64,000 nucleotides of DNA, from contig NC_080672.1 of the NCBI RefSeq assembly GCF_030247195.1, forward strand, positions 399,235,037 through 399,299,036, written 5' to 3'. This document shows, piece after piece, positions 1-11,501 of the stretch. This DNA comes from Topomyia yanbarensis (taxonomy: Eukaryota > Arthropoda > Insecta > Diptera > Culicidae). A program made the position numbers and the translations under genes. Every line of letters starts with the position of its first letter. The stretch's first letter is position 1. The notes below the pieces were generated by a model. The model had not been told where the DNA came from and did not search any database. It saw only the letters and a program-made list of their open reading frames with translations.

Positions 1-594
1 GTCAATACTGGAATATTGTAGCATAGTTTGGTCACCTTTCTCAATCACACATGAAGAAAGAATAGAATCAGTACAAAGGCAATTTTTATTGTTTGCACTT
101 CGCAAAATAGGTTGGACACGATTTCCTCTCCCATCTTATAAAGCTCGCTGTATGCTCATTAACATCCAAACACTAAAAGAGCGCCGAGAATATGCAATGG
201 TTTCATTTCTAAACGATATCATTTCGTGTCGTATTGATTCAGTCGAACTTCTATCTAAACTTAATTTTTATATGCCTTCCCGGCAGTTACGAATCCGAAA
301 TACATTTATAACAAACAATTATCGTACAAATTATGCCAAGTTTGGACCATTAAATCAGATGATGGCAACTTACAACAAGCACTGCGAAGCTATTGACTTA
401 ACAATGACAAAAAGCAAATTAAAAAAATATTTCAATTCTATTCGCTTATAAAGAACATCCTAAAGTAGTGCTATGTAAACCAGATAGTGTTTAGTTTAGT
501 TATTAGTATTTTATGTTTTAAGTGTATACTATATTTTATCGTTGTAACAAAACGGTCTACTCTTGTTTGACGACAATAAATAAATAAATATTTA
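1..594 (+). mobile_element. 3' end of a CR1/Jockey-type non-LTR retrotransposon
   Basis: The 3' terminus of a LINE that is cut off by the window start. It holds the C-terminal end of an ORF2 reading frame (2-451), a short 3' UTR and an (AAAT)n-like tail near 578-593. A short A/T tandem tail instead of a long poly-A is usual for CR1-group elements, but the clade is inference from the protein fragment only. Confidence 0.7.
2..451 (+). pseudogene. Reverse transcriptase C-terminal region, 5'-truncated by the window
   Basis: The frame is open from base 2 to the stop at 451, about 149 codons. It reads SILEYCSIVWSPFSITHEER, then RIESVQRQFLLFALRKI and a PSYKARCMLINIQTLKERRE stretch. This matches the region downstream of the RT palm in CR1/Jockey-type ORF2 proteins, where a W-S-P block is followed by a conserved RIE-VQ-F helix and an L-L-L-ERR segment. 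The catalytic domain would lie before base 1. I see no internal stop in the part shown, so I cannot say whether the full copy is intact. Its role in an active element would be target-primed reverse transcription. Confidence 0.7.
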
Positions 595-1474
595 TTAGAG
601 TGGCTTAAAAGTAAATATTTTGTCTTTTATAAAGATTTCTTTCAATTGTAATTTTGGAATTTATTTTCCGTATTGAAACGAATTGATTCTCATTATGTGG
701 CTTTAGAAATGACTATATTATTTTTAAGGATGAAATAAGATGTGATCGATTAATTTTGGAACGTTTAATTCATTAGTGGGTTACTTGGTATGAAAACTCC
801 ATTTTTTTCATTTTCACAACAAACATTTTGAGCGTCTTAGTGGAATATTGATTACATTCACTAATCAACAAGATGGTTAACGATTTTGTTTTCGCAGGTG
901 TGTTTTAAGTTGCTTATATTGCTTATTTCATACCTTAAATTAAAATAAATCCAAAATCCTTTTTTCGCGTTAATGGTTCATTTAAAAATGGTCTTATTTT
1001 ATTAGGGTAATATCGCATACCTTTAAGCTATATCAGCGCTATGCAAACTCGAAAAAAAAGTCTTATCAAATGACTAGAACTCAACTGTGTTCACTCAATT
1101 TGACAGTTATTGCGTAAGTTAGCAAACATAGTTCATGAAACATTTTATGACACATTTCAGATGGTTGAAAATATTGACTGAATTTTAAACATTCTTAATT
1201 CCTTTACCACTTAAAAACCATACTTCCCATTCGGCTCCTTACTCTTGATCACTAGTAAAACCCTTGTAGATCATGCTCTAAATGCTATTATTGCTGTGCA
1301 TAAATTAGTGTCATTATTCTAGTCATAAAGTGAATATTCAAATTAAATATCAGTAATAACCATGCGTCTCCATTCACAGTTTTTTCAAATTTTGACTGCT
1401 TATCGCAAGTTTTCGCAAAACTAGCATAGGCTCATTTTAAAGAGAAAATGAAAAGCTTTCGAATGAGCATAGTG
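595..1474. other. AT-rich stretch without recognised genes
   Basis: No coding sequence is recognised. The start of a sequence resembling the 60.6-60.8 kb repeat (an A-GTGGCT-AAAA motif near 595) is present, so part may belong to the dispersed repeat that is clear from 1475 on. Confidence 0.4.
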
Positions 1475-1886
1475 TGATCGCGGGCATTCACGGGCGTCGT
1501 TGTTGTTATCGCTTTAGAAGTTCGAATTCAATAAAAATTCATGACAAACAGTTATCTAAACACTGACTAAACCAACTAGTGACTTATTTTTGGCGATTTT
1601 ACGATGTAATTTTATCACACGGATTATTTTGGTGAAGTAACGCAATTCATAAAATCAACCGTTTCTTTGAAAAACGAGAATAACCGTATGTAGTTCCTAT
1701 GGTCAAATAATGCAAAAAACACTTGAGTTATGCCCTTCAAAAAGCTGTCAAAAATTCATTTTGCATTCAAATCACCTAAAATCTCGCGAAAATGTCTCTA
1801 ATGGCTCAGTTGATACGAGAAAAATACTACTGAGAATATCGCATAACCTTCATATATGGACTTAAGTCCGGGCTCGTCCCACTGTG
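1475..1886 (+). repeat. Dispersed repeat, partner of the 60.9-61.3 kb element
   Basis: About 410 bp align with 60890-61275. Shared landmarks are CGGGCGTCGT, ATGACAAAC, the TTATGCCC block and the closing GGGCTCGTCCCACTGTG. The right end is the same CACTGTG terminus. No matching CACAGTG left end is visible upstream, so this copy looks 5'-truncated or too diverged. Confidence 0.65.
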
Positions 1887-3060
1887 AAGTGGTGCGCTCG
1901 ACTGAAATGAGAGGACATTAAGCAAGCCGACCGCAAAGGGTGCGAGGGGGGGGGGGGAGGGGTCGTATTTGGGTGTGGAGGCGAGATGTGTGTCGGTATC
2001 AAGATTGTAGTCAGTGCTTTGGATGGAATTTGGGGGGGAATTGCTCCAGAAACTTGGAAAAGGTACGCATTAGTGACAAGCTGAGCTGGTGGCAAATTTC
2101 ACAAGTTTGCGGGGAATTTTTCTTTATGGAATCTTGAATGAGCCATTTACAGAAACATGTTTTGACAGTTTTTGTCCGTTTCTTATACGAATGTGACGTG
2201 ATATCTTGGGGTTTGTTTCCTATATTCAATTCAGTCGAGACACCCGGACGCAAAAATCAATTTGGTGCAACAATAACTGACATTCATTCCGCAGATTTGC
2301 CCGTTTATCGTCAATCAAGCATCAATTCCTAATAGCATGCTAACTCCTAAGCGATTGTTGTAGCCATGGAGTGAGAGTTCGTGTCGATTTAACAGCTTAA
2401 TAGAACGTTGAAAAAATATTGCTTTTTAGCCTAGTTGGACTCTTTTTTTTTTAAATAAATAGCTACAATTTATCGATCGATATATAGTGTCCGAACCGTG
2501 CAGATACTTCGAATGTATTGAAGATTCCCAGGATGCTCGGTCTGCTGGACCACCATTCTGCAGTCTGCCTGAACACCCACCACGCTCTCATCCGTTTAAC
2601 CTCGTACCGCACCCCATCCATTTCTCCCCAATAGAAACATCACATGGACTGCTTCGTTTGCAACTAGCATACCTACATGTGTACATTGTTCTGTTATTAC
2701 AAAGTTTATTATCGTTGCATTCTTTTTAAAAGGCAAAGTATACAAACAAACTTTCAAGAACAACTCTGAAAATGTTGCAACATTTGTTGCAATTAGAAAC
2801 AAGTTCAAGCATCTTCCGGATTACGGAGCAGTTTTTCACGATAATAAATTTATCGCTCAAAACCAGAGAGTTTTCCTTTACTTTCTCATTCAAGTATCTA
2901 AGTGCTCCTCGCTTTTCTGGCCCCAAGGAAATTTGTCAATGCATGCACTGCTGTATCGGACCGAGTAAGTACCCCACCAGCTTTCATCGTGTCTTGATCA
3001 GAGTCGTCTTAAGACCACTCGAAGCCCCTGAGCACTATTGAACTCAGAGGCTGTCATTCA
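1887..3060. other. Unannotated; G-run and composition-driven short ORFs
   Basis: Contains a run of mostly G at 1945-1963 and several short overlapping ORFs on both strands, none with a recognisable domain. I see no gene or element boundary here. Confidence 0.4.
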
Positions 3061-3845
3061 GGCCCGTGCGCAAGGGGGGGGGGGGTTTGGGGGTTCAACC
3101 CCCCCCCCCTTCCCCATGAAGGTTTTGAATTACTTTTCAGGAAAAAAATATACTGCAAACCGTTTTGTCAAATAAAATGCCATTTGAGTTCGGTCATTCT
3201 AGAAATAAGTCAATGAAGAAACCAAGGACGAAACTTTGCGAATGTTGCTGGAAAGAGATTTATGTCAAGTTGGACGGCTTCTCTGAAGGATCGGTTCACG
3301 TTTCGACAAGCTTTGATATTAGCAACAGTAGTGTGTAGACAGCAGATGTCGGTCAGCGGGCTAGCAACGGCAGCTAAGGAGGAAAAAACACGAAGTTGGA
3401 GAAAATCGGGATATCGTTGTCTAGAGAAATTTTACCGCCGATGATTATTCCGTTGGAATGGCAGCGAAAAGATCGCGAAAGTGGGCATCGGTATAGGGTG
3501 AAATAGCGCTGCCGAGAAGTTCTCAGAACCAGCTAGCAGATAAATAGGAACGACTAGCACCAAGAAGGGTAAGAAGCACGGCTGTAAACAGATGTAAATC
3601 CGTTTGGTCGACTCCTCCGGATCGGTTCATGTCTCAACAGGTGACGATATTTGCAGCAGACCTGAGCAGGTCAGATGTATCGCGAAGGTTGAACAGTAAG
3701 TAAGGAAAAGTAGCTATGGATAAAACATGACGATTAACACAAAACAAAATAAATAAGAACACAAAACAATACTTAACGGTTGCCCCGGATGGATGAGGTT
3801 TGCGAGATACAAGAGGTTTAAGTTTAGTCATTTGGCTTAACAACT
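3061..3845 (+). repeat. Dispersed repeat beginning CAGGCCCGTGCGCAAGG
   Basis: Aligns with the reverse complement of about 56290-56985. Both copies start with CAGGCCCGTGCGC, have a G/C run, then the AAGGTTTTGAATTACTTT block, and later share GACGATATTTGCAGCAGACC. The terminal CAG and GC-rich start recall hAT-type ends. The far end is not defined, so the class is uncertain. A G13/C10 palindromic run sits at 3077-3111. Confidence 0.6.
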
Positions 3846-4008
3846 ACTACAAACCAATCCAAATCCACCACGCCAAACCGTCGAATATATCCATAGGATG
3901 TCTTTGGAGGAATTGTTCGTATTAATATTCTCCACATTCCGATAAAAATTGAATTGAGGCTTACTATGATTGAACTAGAAAAATTAACTTTTTATATTAA
4001 CGAGGTTG

Positions 4009-4310
4009 AAAGTTGGTGTCTTCGACAAAGTAGTAGAAATGCTCGTAATGAAGAATTTTATTGAACAACTTGAACTTGTAGGACTTAATGTTATCGATTT
4101 ATAAAGCGTTTTCTAAGGTCCTCCAAATTTGTTTGGAACATGGTTTGCACGAAAAGTCACAGTGGAAAAAGTTATATTAAAGAACTAAATTTAAGGGCGT
4201 TGCCATAGAAAACGCTTTATATATCGATAGCTTTAAGTCTTACAAGTTTAAGTTGTTCAACAAAATTCTTCATTACGAGCATTTCTAAAACTTTGTCGAA
4301 GACACCAACT
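4009..4310. repeat. Inverted repeat, two ~105-bp arms
   Basis: The left arm 4009-4115 and right arm 4206-4310 are near reverse complements. The left reads AGTTGGTGTCTTCGACAAAG and the right ends with its complement CTTTGTCGAAGACACCAACT. A ~90-bp loop separates them. It fits a small foldback MITE or a hairpin. No target-site duplication was identified. Confidence 0.7.
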
Positions 4311-4315
4311 CTACC

Positions 4316-4778
4316 CCGCCAGTATATTTTTACATTTCTTACAAAAGAAATGTATAGGATTCGCTCAAACTTTGAAAACTTTTTCCGAGGCCCGGAGGGC
4401 CGAGTCTCATATACTAATCGACTCAGCTCGACAAATTGAGACAATGTCTGTATGTGTGTGCGTATGTGTGTATGTATGAATGTACAAAATGTCATGTAAT
4501 TATCTCAGTAATGGCTGAACCGATCTTAATGAAACTAGTTTTAAATGAAAGGCCTAACGTTCCCATTTGACACTATAATATTTGTATTTTTGTTTTTCGA
4601 TATGTTGTTTACTTTCTGAGATATAGGTCATTTTGTCAAAACATTGCAGGTTTTTAGTAAATAACTTTCAAACGAAGCAACGTGGTCCCACAACCTAGAA
4701 ACCTTGTAAAAATACCTTTCTATCAAGCTATATATTGTCAAAATCCGTTCACGAGCGACGGAGATATTAAACATTTTG
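4316..4778 (+). repeat. Interspersed repeat with AGGCCCGGAGGGCCGAGTCTC motif
   Basis: The block with ACAAAAGAAATGTATAGG and GGCCCGGAGGGCCGAG, followed by ATCGACTCAGCTCGACAAAT, recurs in altered form at 54935-55075. A TG-rich microsatellite stretch follows at 4444-4485. The repeat appears to be interrupted at 4779 by the TIR element 4781-6064. Confidence 0.55.
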
Positions 4779-4780
4779 TA

Positions 4781-6064
4781 GGGGACCGCGGGGCAAGTCC
4801 GACACCTTAAACGCAATAATTTTTCTAAAATTCCACAAAGCTCCTAAAATTGTATATTCTGTGCATAATCCTTGTTTAGGTGGTTCTTAACAAAATATAA
4901 TTTTTTTAGCGCTTCAAAAAATTGAATTCATTAAAAATTATTGGCTGCCAAAAAATGGAGAAAAATGACATTTTAAAAACGCTGCGGGTAAGACCGACAC
5001 CCCAAAGGGGCAAGAGCGACCCTCTTTTGAACTTTCTTTTTGTCCAATTTTTTCCATTAAAAATGTATTGTGTATGTGTGATAAAGTGCAATTATGTGTA
5101 TATGAGTATGTGTGATGCAAACGCATGCTTTCTGTAGTTTCATCGCGAGGAAGAACATTCGAATGCGTGGTGTTATGGATAAATAATATTTAACGCATTT
5201 CTCAAGTAATTCTTTCGAGCTTGTATAGCCATTATAACGAAGAAGAGCTGTTCTGCAAGCAGATTATATACGCTGTTACTAGGACTCATTCACTTAAAAG
5301 TGACGCACGCTTCGTAATAAGCTATCCGGTTCGTGTTGGGATTTTTCGGAACACCGTTGATAAATAATCCGACGGTCAATGAAAATTTTTCATCAATATC
5401 ATTTCAAAATCTCATATTAGATTATACTTTTCAGTTCTTTTTGTAATATAACTATGAATCACGTTCAATTTAATTCTTAATTTTCGTTTGGTCGACTTGA
5501 GATAATACTGATAAATAAATGTAAAAAAATAGTTTCCGTGTATTTCAATTATTAACATGACGTAATTATAGTATAATTGAACACAACAAATATGCCCAGT
5601 CGTTTGTATCGATTCAAAAACGAACCCAATCATCTGAACACCGTGTCGGTCTTACCCCACCAAAAACCTGTCGGTCTTACCCCAACAGCGCCCATTTTTG
5701 TTAAATGCTCAATTAACAGTATTGAAATACTCAAACTTATCTTCAATACACACAAATAACGATATGGAGAGTAGAATAGAATGTGTGACACAAAAACTGG
5801 TTATTTTCAAAGCTTTTGTGTTATTAAAACCTTAAAATGTATCAACTAAAAATAACATCCAAACGCGCATCAACTTTGCTTTCGCTTGTTTTGTTTATTT
5901 TGTTGACGTTTAATGAATCCATACGGCATCGATGTGTATCGAAATGCCTAAAATAATCGTACTAACAATATCCTGTCATTATTGTATGATTTAAAATTTG
6001 ATATCTGGGAAAACTCGTGGGGTGTCGGGCTTACCCAGGGTGTCGGGCTTACCCCCAGTTCCCC
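4781..6064. mobile_element. 1.28-kb TIR element flanked by TA
   Basis: The left end GGGGACCGCGGGGCAAG and the right end, read in reverse complement, GGGGAACTGGGGGTAAG form terminal inverted repeats continuing into CCGACACC. Both sides carry TA (4779-4780 and 6065-6066), the duplication expected for Tc1/mariner-like or pogo-like insertions. Subterminal copies of the same GACACC/GGTAAGACCGACA motif occur at about 4987 and 5645-5685. No transposase is recognisable, so it is non-autonomous. Confidence 0.7.
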
Positions 6065-6066
6065 TA

Positions 6067-6916
6067 TTTCTATTCCTCGCTTACCAATTTTCATATAGAG
6101 TATTGCTTTACTGGTGTTTTAGGGGCAAAACTAAACCGATTTTGAACATCGGGGTATGAAAACACATCTACGTGATTCAAGCAATTCGATTATGAAAGCA
6201 TTTTGTGAATTACCTATATAATAATTGAACTATTTCTCAAAAATCAATATGTAAGTTCACTTCAAAAACAAAATAATGCGTTCATAGTGATTTTTTTTCT
6301 AGAGTTCATGTATTTATCCCTTGGATTAGGCGTTGCGTTCAATCGTGAAGTAAATATTGGATGGTATATAACTATACAGATCATCAAGTAATTCAGTGTA
6401 GTAGTGAGATAAGACTTCTCATACAATTATACTCGTGGCATCACCGAAAGAAACTGTATTTTTGAATCCCAAAACTCTAGCAAACATTTAGCTCTTTGCA
6501 AAATTTAGATTATATTGGTTATGGCGCAAAAATTACTACTTACATTATTTATAATAAGGATGTAAGGAATCAATATATCGCATAATATACCTATAAAAAT
6601 AAGGTCTGGCATGGCCTCACATGCCCTCCCCATCTCTATCTCACTCTCTCTTTCTCTCCCTCTCTCTTTCTTCATGTTGGTGGCAACTGTCACGACTCAC
6701 ATCTATCTTGCTATTTCTCTATCCATTTCTAAGTTGTGTGATAAGATTCTCTGCTAATCTTTATTAATATTCAAGCTAATTTCATGTATGCGATGTAATT
6801 GTGAAGGTTTGAGAAAACAAAACTATTTTTTGTCTGTTACCGTATTATTTTCTTTGCATTTTAGTGTACAAGAGACTCGCGGAAACAAGTTTAATAATAC
6901 ATCCTACATGTCAAAT
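6067..6916. other. Unannotated AT-rich stretch with a CT-rich tract
   Basis: No gene recognised. A polypyrimidine microsatellite (CTCT/TTTC) lies at about 6630-6671. Confidence 0.5.
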
Positions 6917-7088
6917 GGGGTGGGCGTAGCGTATTGGTAAATCGATTGCCTTGTACGCAGCGCACCTGGGTTCGAGTCCCGACCCCGCACATAGGGTTAG
7001 AAATTTTTCATAAGAGATTTTCCTAACCCAAAGAGGCGAATGACCTTAAGGTTAAAACCTCTATAATCGAAATAAAAAAAATATTTGT
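6917..7088 (+). mobile_element. tRNA-derived SINE (Feilai-like)
   Basis: A tRNA-like head (GGGCGTAGCGTATTGGT, near an A box) is followed by a perfect pol III B box GGTTCGAGTCC at 6969-6979. Then come a tRNA-unrelated body and an A-rich tail (AATAAAAAAAA at about 7070-7081). The layout matches the tRNA-related SINE known from Aedes as Feilai. The family name is inferred. A minus-strand relative lies at 38090-38207. No clear target-site duplication was found. Confidence 0.75.
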
Positions 7089-7775
7089 AGTCCGAGAAAA
7101 TTTGCAAAATATTTGCCTTATGGGAAAACTATAACTATTTTCAAGGTGAAATTGGTATTTCGAATCGTGACCATCGAAAACTACATCAACTCAAATTTAA
7201 TTCAGTTCTATTCAAAGCTTGTATAATCACTATAATAAAGGAAATTCATGGCTATCTCAGAAAAATATGTGGCTTAACTAGGAGGTGGGACACGTGCGAT
7301 ATTTCAACTCTTCGTATCTCTATTGAATTTTGAATAAAACATATGCTCAAATATGCCATGTGAAAACTAAGAACACCTTTTTGTGATGATATTGAAAATG
7401 CACATAAATTGTATTTGTATGAACTTTCATGAAAAATAACGGATCAAAGCCCAAAAATATCCACGAATTAGATCCGGGAAAAGAAGTCCCACTCTCAATG
7501 GGGGATGCAAGTACAAGGTGTCTTCTAACTTATCGTCGTCCATATCTGCTCTATACTGAGTACACTTCAATTGAAGTTTCAGTGGAAGTCACAATTAGTA
7601 GTGAGGCATTGGATAATTCAGCACACGTTTCGTTCGAGTTTTCCATATTGTACAAGTAAATTAACGAGGATTACAATCAGAGTTTATGCATTGGACAGAT
7701 AGTTGATCTGACTACATTTTTGCCATCCTGACAGTTTGAACCATTTCTTTTTCACAGTATTGGATTGTACAGGGC
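7089..7775. other. Unannotated stretch
   Basis: A 76-codon ATG-started frame at 7429-7659 has no recognisable domain and I do not call it a gene. Nothing else stands out. Confidence 0.4.
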
Positions 7776-7788
7776 TTATTTATCCATA

Positions 7789-8196
7789 CTAAGTTGCGTT
7801 TCGGCTTCGCTTCATCAGAAACCGACACTAATTTATTGTCGGAATAGATTAGCGCTGGCTTGACACAAATCCCTTAAAACTAAAACACACTTTGTGTTTC
7901 AATCGAACGACTGATCAAACGTAATGTCCCGTTCGAGCAGAAGTTCTGTTTATGCCGATGAGACACAGTGAAGCCGAAACTTGTCTTGGCTTAGCAGGCC
8001 TATGCGAAAGCACTATGCTATATTTCACCCTAAGAAGTAAAATTTGGTAAAGACCAAAATTTCTCACTAGGGTGAAAATTTGTTGGTAAAACTAGTCTTT
8101 GTACAGGAGGGCACAAATCCTTATTTTCCTTCCCTCCTGAAGCGAGAAAGTTTGGTTTTTACCAAATTTTTCTCCTTAGGGTGAAATATAGCATAG
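7789..8196. mobile_element. 408-bp composite insertion with 13-bp direct repeats
   Basis: The identical 13-mer TTATTTATCCATA occurs immediately before (7776-7788) and after (8197-8209) this segment, as expected for a target-site duplication. Its left part 7789-7994 starts CTAAG, ends CTTAG and has inverted GTTTCGGCTTC blocks. The right part is the palindromic MITE 8013-8196. Thirteen base pairs is long for a cut-and-paste MITE and fits retrotransposition better, but I see no tail or pol III boxes. Confidence 0.65.
8013..8196. mobile_element. Palindromic MITE, ~45-bp TIRs
   Basis: The left end CTATGCTATATTTCACCC continues with TAAG and then AAATTTGGTAAA. The right end is its reverse complement, with only a few differences over about 45 bp. 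The interior is also partly self-complementary (GGAGGG...CCCTCC), so the whole 184 bp could fold into one hairpin. Read with TA inside the ends, it could be a TA-target element. Confidence 0.7.
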
Positions 8197-8209
8197 TTAT
8201 TTATCCATA

Positions 8210-8820
8210 TTTCCTGAACGAGAATTCCGAACGAAACAATATGCAAGCTATAAGGATGACTGGAAAGAGACTGCATTATAATCAACTGAATGCACGCCTT
8301 TTATGCTATCGACATAGCCTAGACACTTCACACTATTTATTTTAATTAAAATGAAAACTTTGAAATATCTACTTGTCTCTTTTACGAATCGCATTCTCCA
8401 TATTTTGCTCTCTGTTCAAAGGGCTTTCGTGAGATTTTGTTTACTTTCCGAGTCTGTAATAAGTTTTGATGTAGGCGTTCATTTGATAAAGTTATGACAT
8501 ATTTGTCGAATGAAGATTCGTCAAGTCGTTGTAAACGTCACGAAAGAATGTGTCATGTGACCTTGTCTCACTTTACTATATTCAATTGCGCGTTAAATTA
8601 CAGAACCAGCATATTCTATTCTGCACAATATTTTTCGGGAATATATGACCAAAAGTAAACTTTAATTTCCAAAGCAAATTGAACGTTCCAGGTTCCTGAT
8701 AACTAATTAAGGTCTATCAATAATGTTGAAACACTAAATAATCCTAAAACGACGCCGTCAAGTAAAGAAGCGTGAAAACGTAAAGACTAAAACAAAAAAA
8801 GGATAGAAGCCCTAGAAATT
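8210..8820. other. Unannotated AT-rich stretch
   Basis: No gene, repeat unit or element end recognised. Confidence 0.5.
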
Positions 8821-9610
8821 TTGTTCATCTGCGTTCATTTAATCTACTTTATTCGTTTCATCATTTGGATTCACTCTGATCAGTTTATTCATTTCGTGCA
8901 TTTTAGTTATATCATTCATTTCACTTATTTTATTCATTGTTTACATTCAACGCATTCTATTCATTTTTCCAGTACATACATTTTATTTAAAATGAAGAAC
9001 ATTTTATTAACATGACTATTTTTTCAGTTTTATTCATTTCATCCAAAAAATTTTTTTGACACAATTTATTTTTTCTATTAATTTATAACCTTACAACATC
9101 TATTAATTTTTCATTTCAATCAATGCATTTTCTTCTTTTTGATTCATTTTGTCAATTCACTTTATTTTGTTTATTTGGTTCGTTTGTTTCATTTATTCAT
9201 TTAATATATTTTTTATTCATTTTATTTTCTTTGTTCATTCCATTCATTTTATTCATTTGAACCCTTAAATTAAATTGATTCGTTTAATTCATTTGATTCG
9301 TTTGATTCATTTGATTCAATTGATTCATTTTATTCATTTGATTCATTTGATTTATTTGATTCATTTGATTCATTTGATTCATTTGATTCATTTGATTCAT
9401 TTGATTCATTTGATTCATTTGATTCATTTGATTAATTTGATTAATTTGATTAATTTGATTAATTTTATTCATTTGATTCATTTGATTTATTTGGATTATT
9501 TGATTTATTCGATTCATTTGATTCATTTAATTCATTTTGTTCATATCTTTAATTTTGTTCATTTCAGGTTCAGTCATTCCATTTATTTATTTCATTCAAT
9601 TTGTTAGTTT
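8821..9610. repeat. ATTCATTT-rich region with a 9-bp tandem array
   Basis: The core at about 9275-9535 is a tandem array of the 9-mer TTTGATTCA. It contains a short sub-block with the variant TTTGATTAA (9430-9462). The flanks are a degenerate ATTCATTTTATT-type sequence. Because the unit is a multiple of three, it gives long repetitive frames on both strands (LIHLIHLIH and MNQMNQ). These are by-products of the repeat and are not genes. Confidence 0.85.
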
Positions 9611-10239
9611 GAGTCAATTCATTCTATTAATCTTATACTTATTTCTAAATATAGTCTAAATTTTCATTAATTAAGCTAATATAATTTGATTCGTGTATTT
9701 TATAATTTTGATTTACTACTTCGCATGAGTTTTGCAAACTAATGAATGATCCAACAGTGATATGTGTAAGAAATGTCTCATCTCACTGCTAGGTGGATTA
9801 AATCGGTTTTTTATCTTGGATCCAAAATATACAAAAAAAATCCTGTTTTTATCGACCTAGTGGTGCTATTGTGCCTTTCGCATTTGTCTAAACTGCGATT
9901 CCATGGCTCATTATGTTCAATACAATGGTGGAAATGTATATTACATATTCAGTACGATTTGCACATAGTACATGCAATGGATCGACAACAACGATTTTGA
10001 GATACTATGAGTCGACACTGAAACATCGCTTGAAACCAGCGGCGAATCAACGACGAAGATCCGTTAAGAAATTTGAAACTAGTTATAATTTTAAAGTAGC
10101 AACCTTTTACTGCTTACTCCTACCTAAGTCTAAACAAGCCGGGACTAGATTGACGATTTTTTAGTGCGAATGCATAACCTTTCTATATGAGAAAGGCAAA
10201 AATGTGCCAAAGTCAAAAAAGTCAATTTTCGTCACAAGC
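9611..10239. other. Unannotated stretch
   Basis: The ACCTTTCTATATGAGAAAGG block at about 10175-10194 is a small palindrome. No gene recognised. Confidence 0.4.
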
Positions 10240-10700
10240 ATGATGACCGCACCGTTGCTACTCCGTGATTGACCAGAACAAGCGAAATTGCACGGCGCCG
10301 GCCACGTCCTTACAGTCATCGGGGAAGGGAAGGAATGTTAGTGCAGCAAACGTTGTTATGGAGACCGTGTATACCTCTGCATCTTCACGTTTGCCACGAG
10401 AAGGACTTCTTGTTAGTAGGATGGGGTAAAGAGTCACACAAATCTGGATTAACCTTGATAAGTGAAACAGTCTATGCAACTCTCTGAAGTGTTATCATGT
10501 GTGTATTGCTCTGGGCAGCCGGCTGCCGAGAATTTATGATAGATTTATCGTTTGTTGAAATAATTTGGAAATGATCGATTTGTAAAAAAAGCAACTTCAG
10601 CTCCGGACTGCCGACAGTCGGGAGTGTTGCTCATGTTTAATTAAATCTAACGGTATGTTCATGATTTCATTATTTCTTGTTTCTTTATTCCGGCGAATCA
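10240..10700 (+). mobile_element. LTR-like fragment, putative Copia-type 3' end
   Basis: A purine tract GGGGAAGGGAAGGAA is followed by TGTTAG at about 10336, the layout of a polypurine tract next to the start of a 3' LTR. The following ~300 bp, including GCTCTGGGCAGCCGGCTGCCGAG-like sequence, align with the reverse complement of 34560-34800. The shared upstream block TTGCTACTCC...TTGACCAGAA supports a common element. No pol frame remains and the LTR 3' end is not defined. Confidence 0.5.
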
Positions 10701-11275
10701 CGACATTCTAAAAACAATACAATACCATGAAAAGCGATTACCTTTAGTGCTTCGAGACATTGGCCGATATAGATATGGTAATACCTATGTAATTGAAGAT
10801 TTCATAATACAAGTATTATTCATCGTGTATAAACTTTGATATTTATATAGCAAAGAAAATGACAATTATATATTGGTTTCTTTCTCCGTCAACAAATGAA
10901 TAAGGTGCCGATTGTTATGTTTTCATTATTCGCACGTGTTGTTAAGCTAAATGAAGCGCATTTTAAACGGTGTAAAATAAGCACTACCAACATTCCTGAA
11001 ACGATTAGGTTTGTATATCGAATATGCAACCGATGACGATATTTTTTAATTACTAATTACTAGAACAAGATTGGAGACAATATGAACGAACGTGAAAGTA
11101 ACCTGTCACCTTTTACGTCAATAATCAAGCTAGAATATTTTTATACTAATGCAGAAAAATAGTTAACATGACAAGTTGAAAGTATTCAATACAATGAGAA
11201 CAATTAATCAATTTGATTTCATTAAATTAATTAATGAGACTAAAAGTAAGTCAATGAGTAAGACAATAAAACATA
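10701..11275. other. Unannotated AT-rich stretch
   Basis: No gene or repeat recognised. Confidence 0.5.
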
Positions 11276-11501
11276 TGGTCGGTGTTAAGTCAGACCAGAC
11301 TAAGTGACATTGTATTGATTTCGAGAAAAACGAGTTTAGAGCATCCGTAATTTGAAATCAATGTTTGCTATAATTCTTGCTTATTGTAGCATATTTCAAA
11401 TCAGCTAAAAGTCGAATGTGAAGAAATTCTTTATCCAGTGCTATGATTATCTCATTTTTTAAGGTTTTGAGACTTGATCCGGTCTGACCTAACACCGACC
11501 A
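11276..11501. mobile_element. MITE with TGGTCGGTGTTAAGTC termini, copy 1
   Basis: Starts TGGTCGGTGTTAAGTCAGAC and ends with the complement of a near-identical sequence. TA flanks both sides (ACATA|TGG and CCA|TATAT). The interior shares TTTATCCAGTGCTAT and CGAGAAAAACGAGTTTA blocks with the copy at 21620-21866, which lies in opposite internal orientation. Confidence 0.75.

Noticed and set aside
6950..7000. A tRNA gene, suggested by the perfect B box
   Set aside because: No cloverleaf can be completed, and the A-rich 3' tail and the second degraded copy show a SINE.
9275..9607. Frame encoding LIHLIHLIH (plus) and MNQMNQ (minus)
   Set aside because: A direct product of the 9-bp tandem repeat, with a degenerate and equally repetitive context.
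8821..9610. CRISPR-like array
   Set aside because: Units are 9 bp without spacers, in a eukaryotic context.
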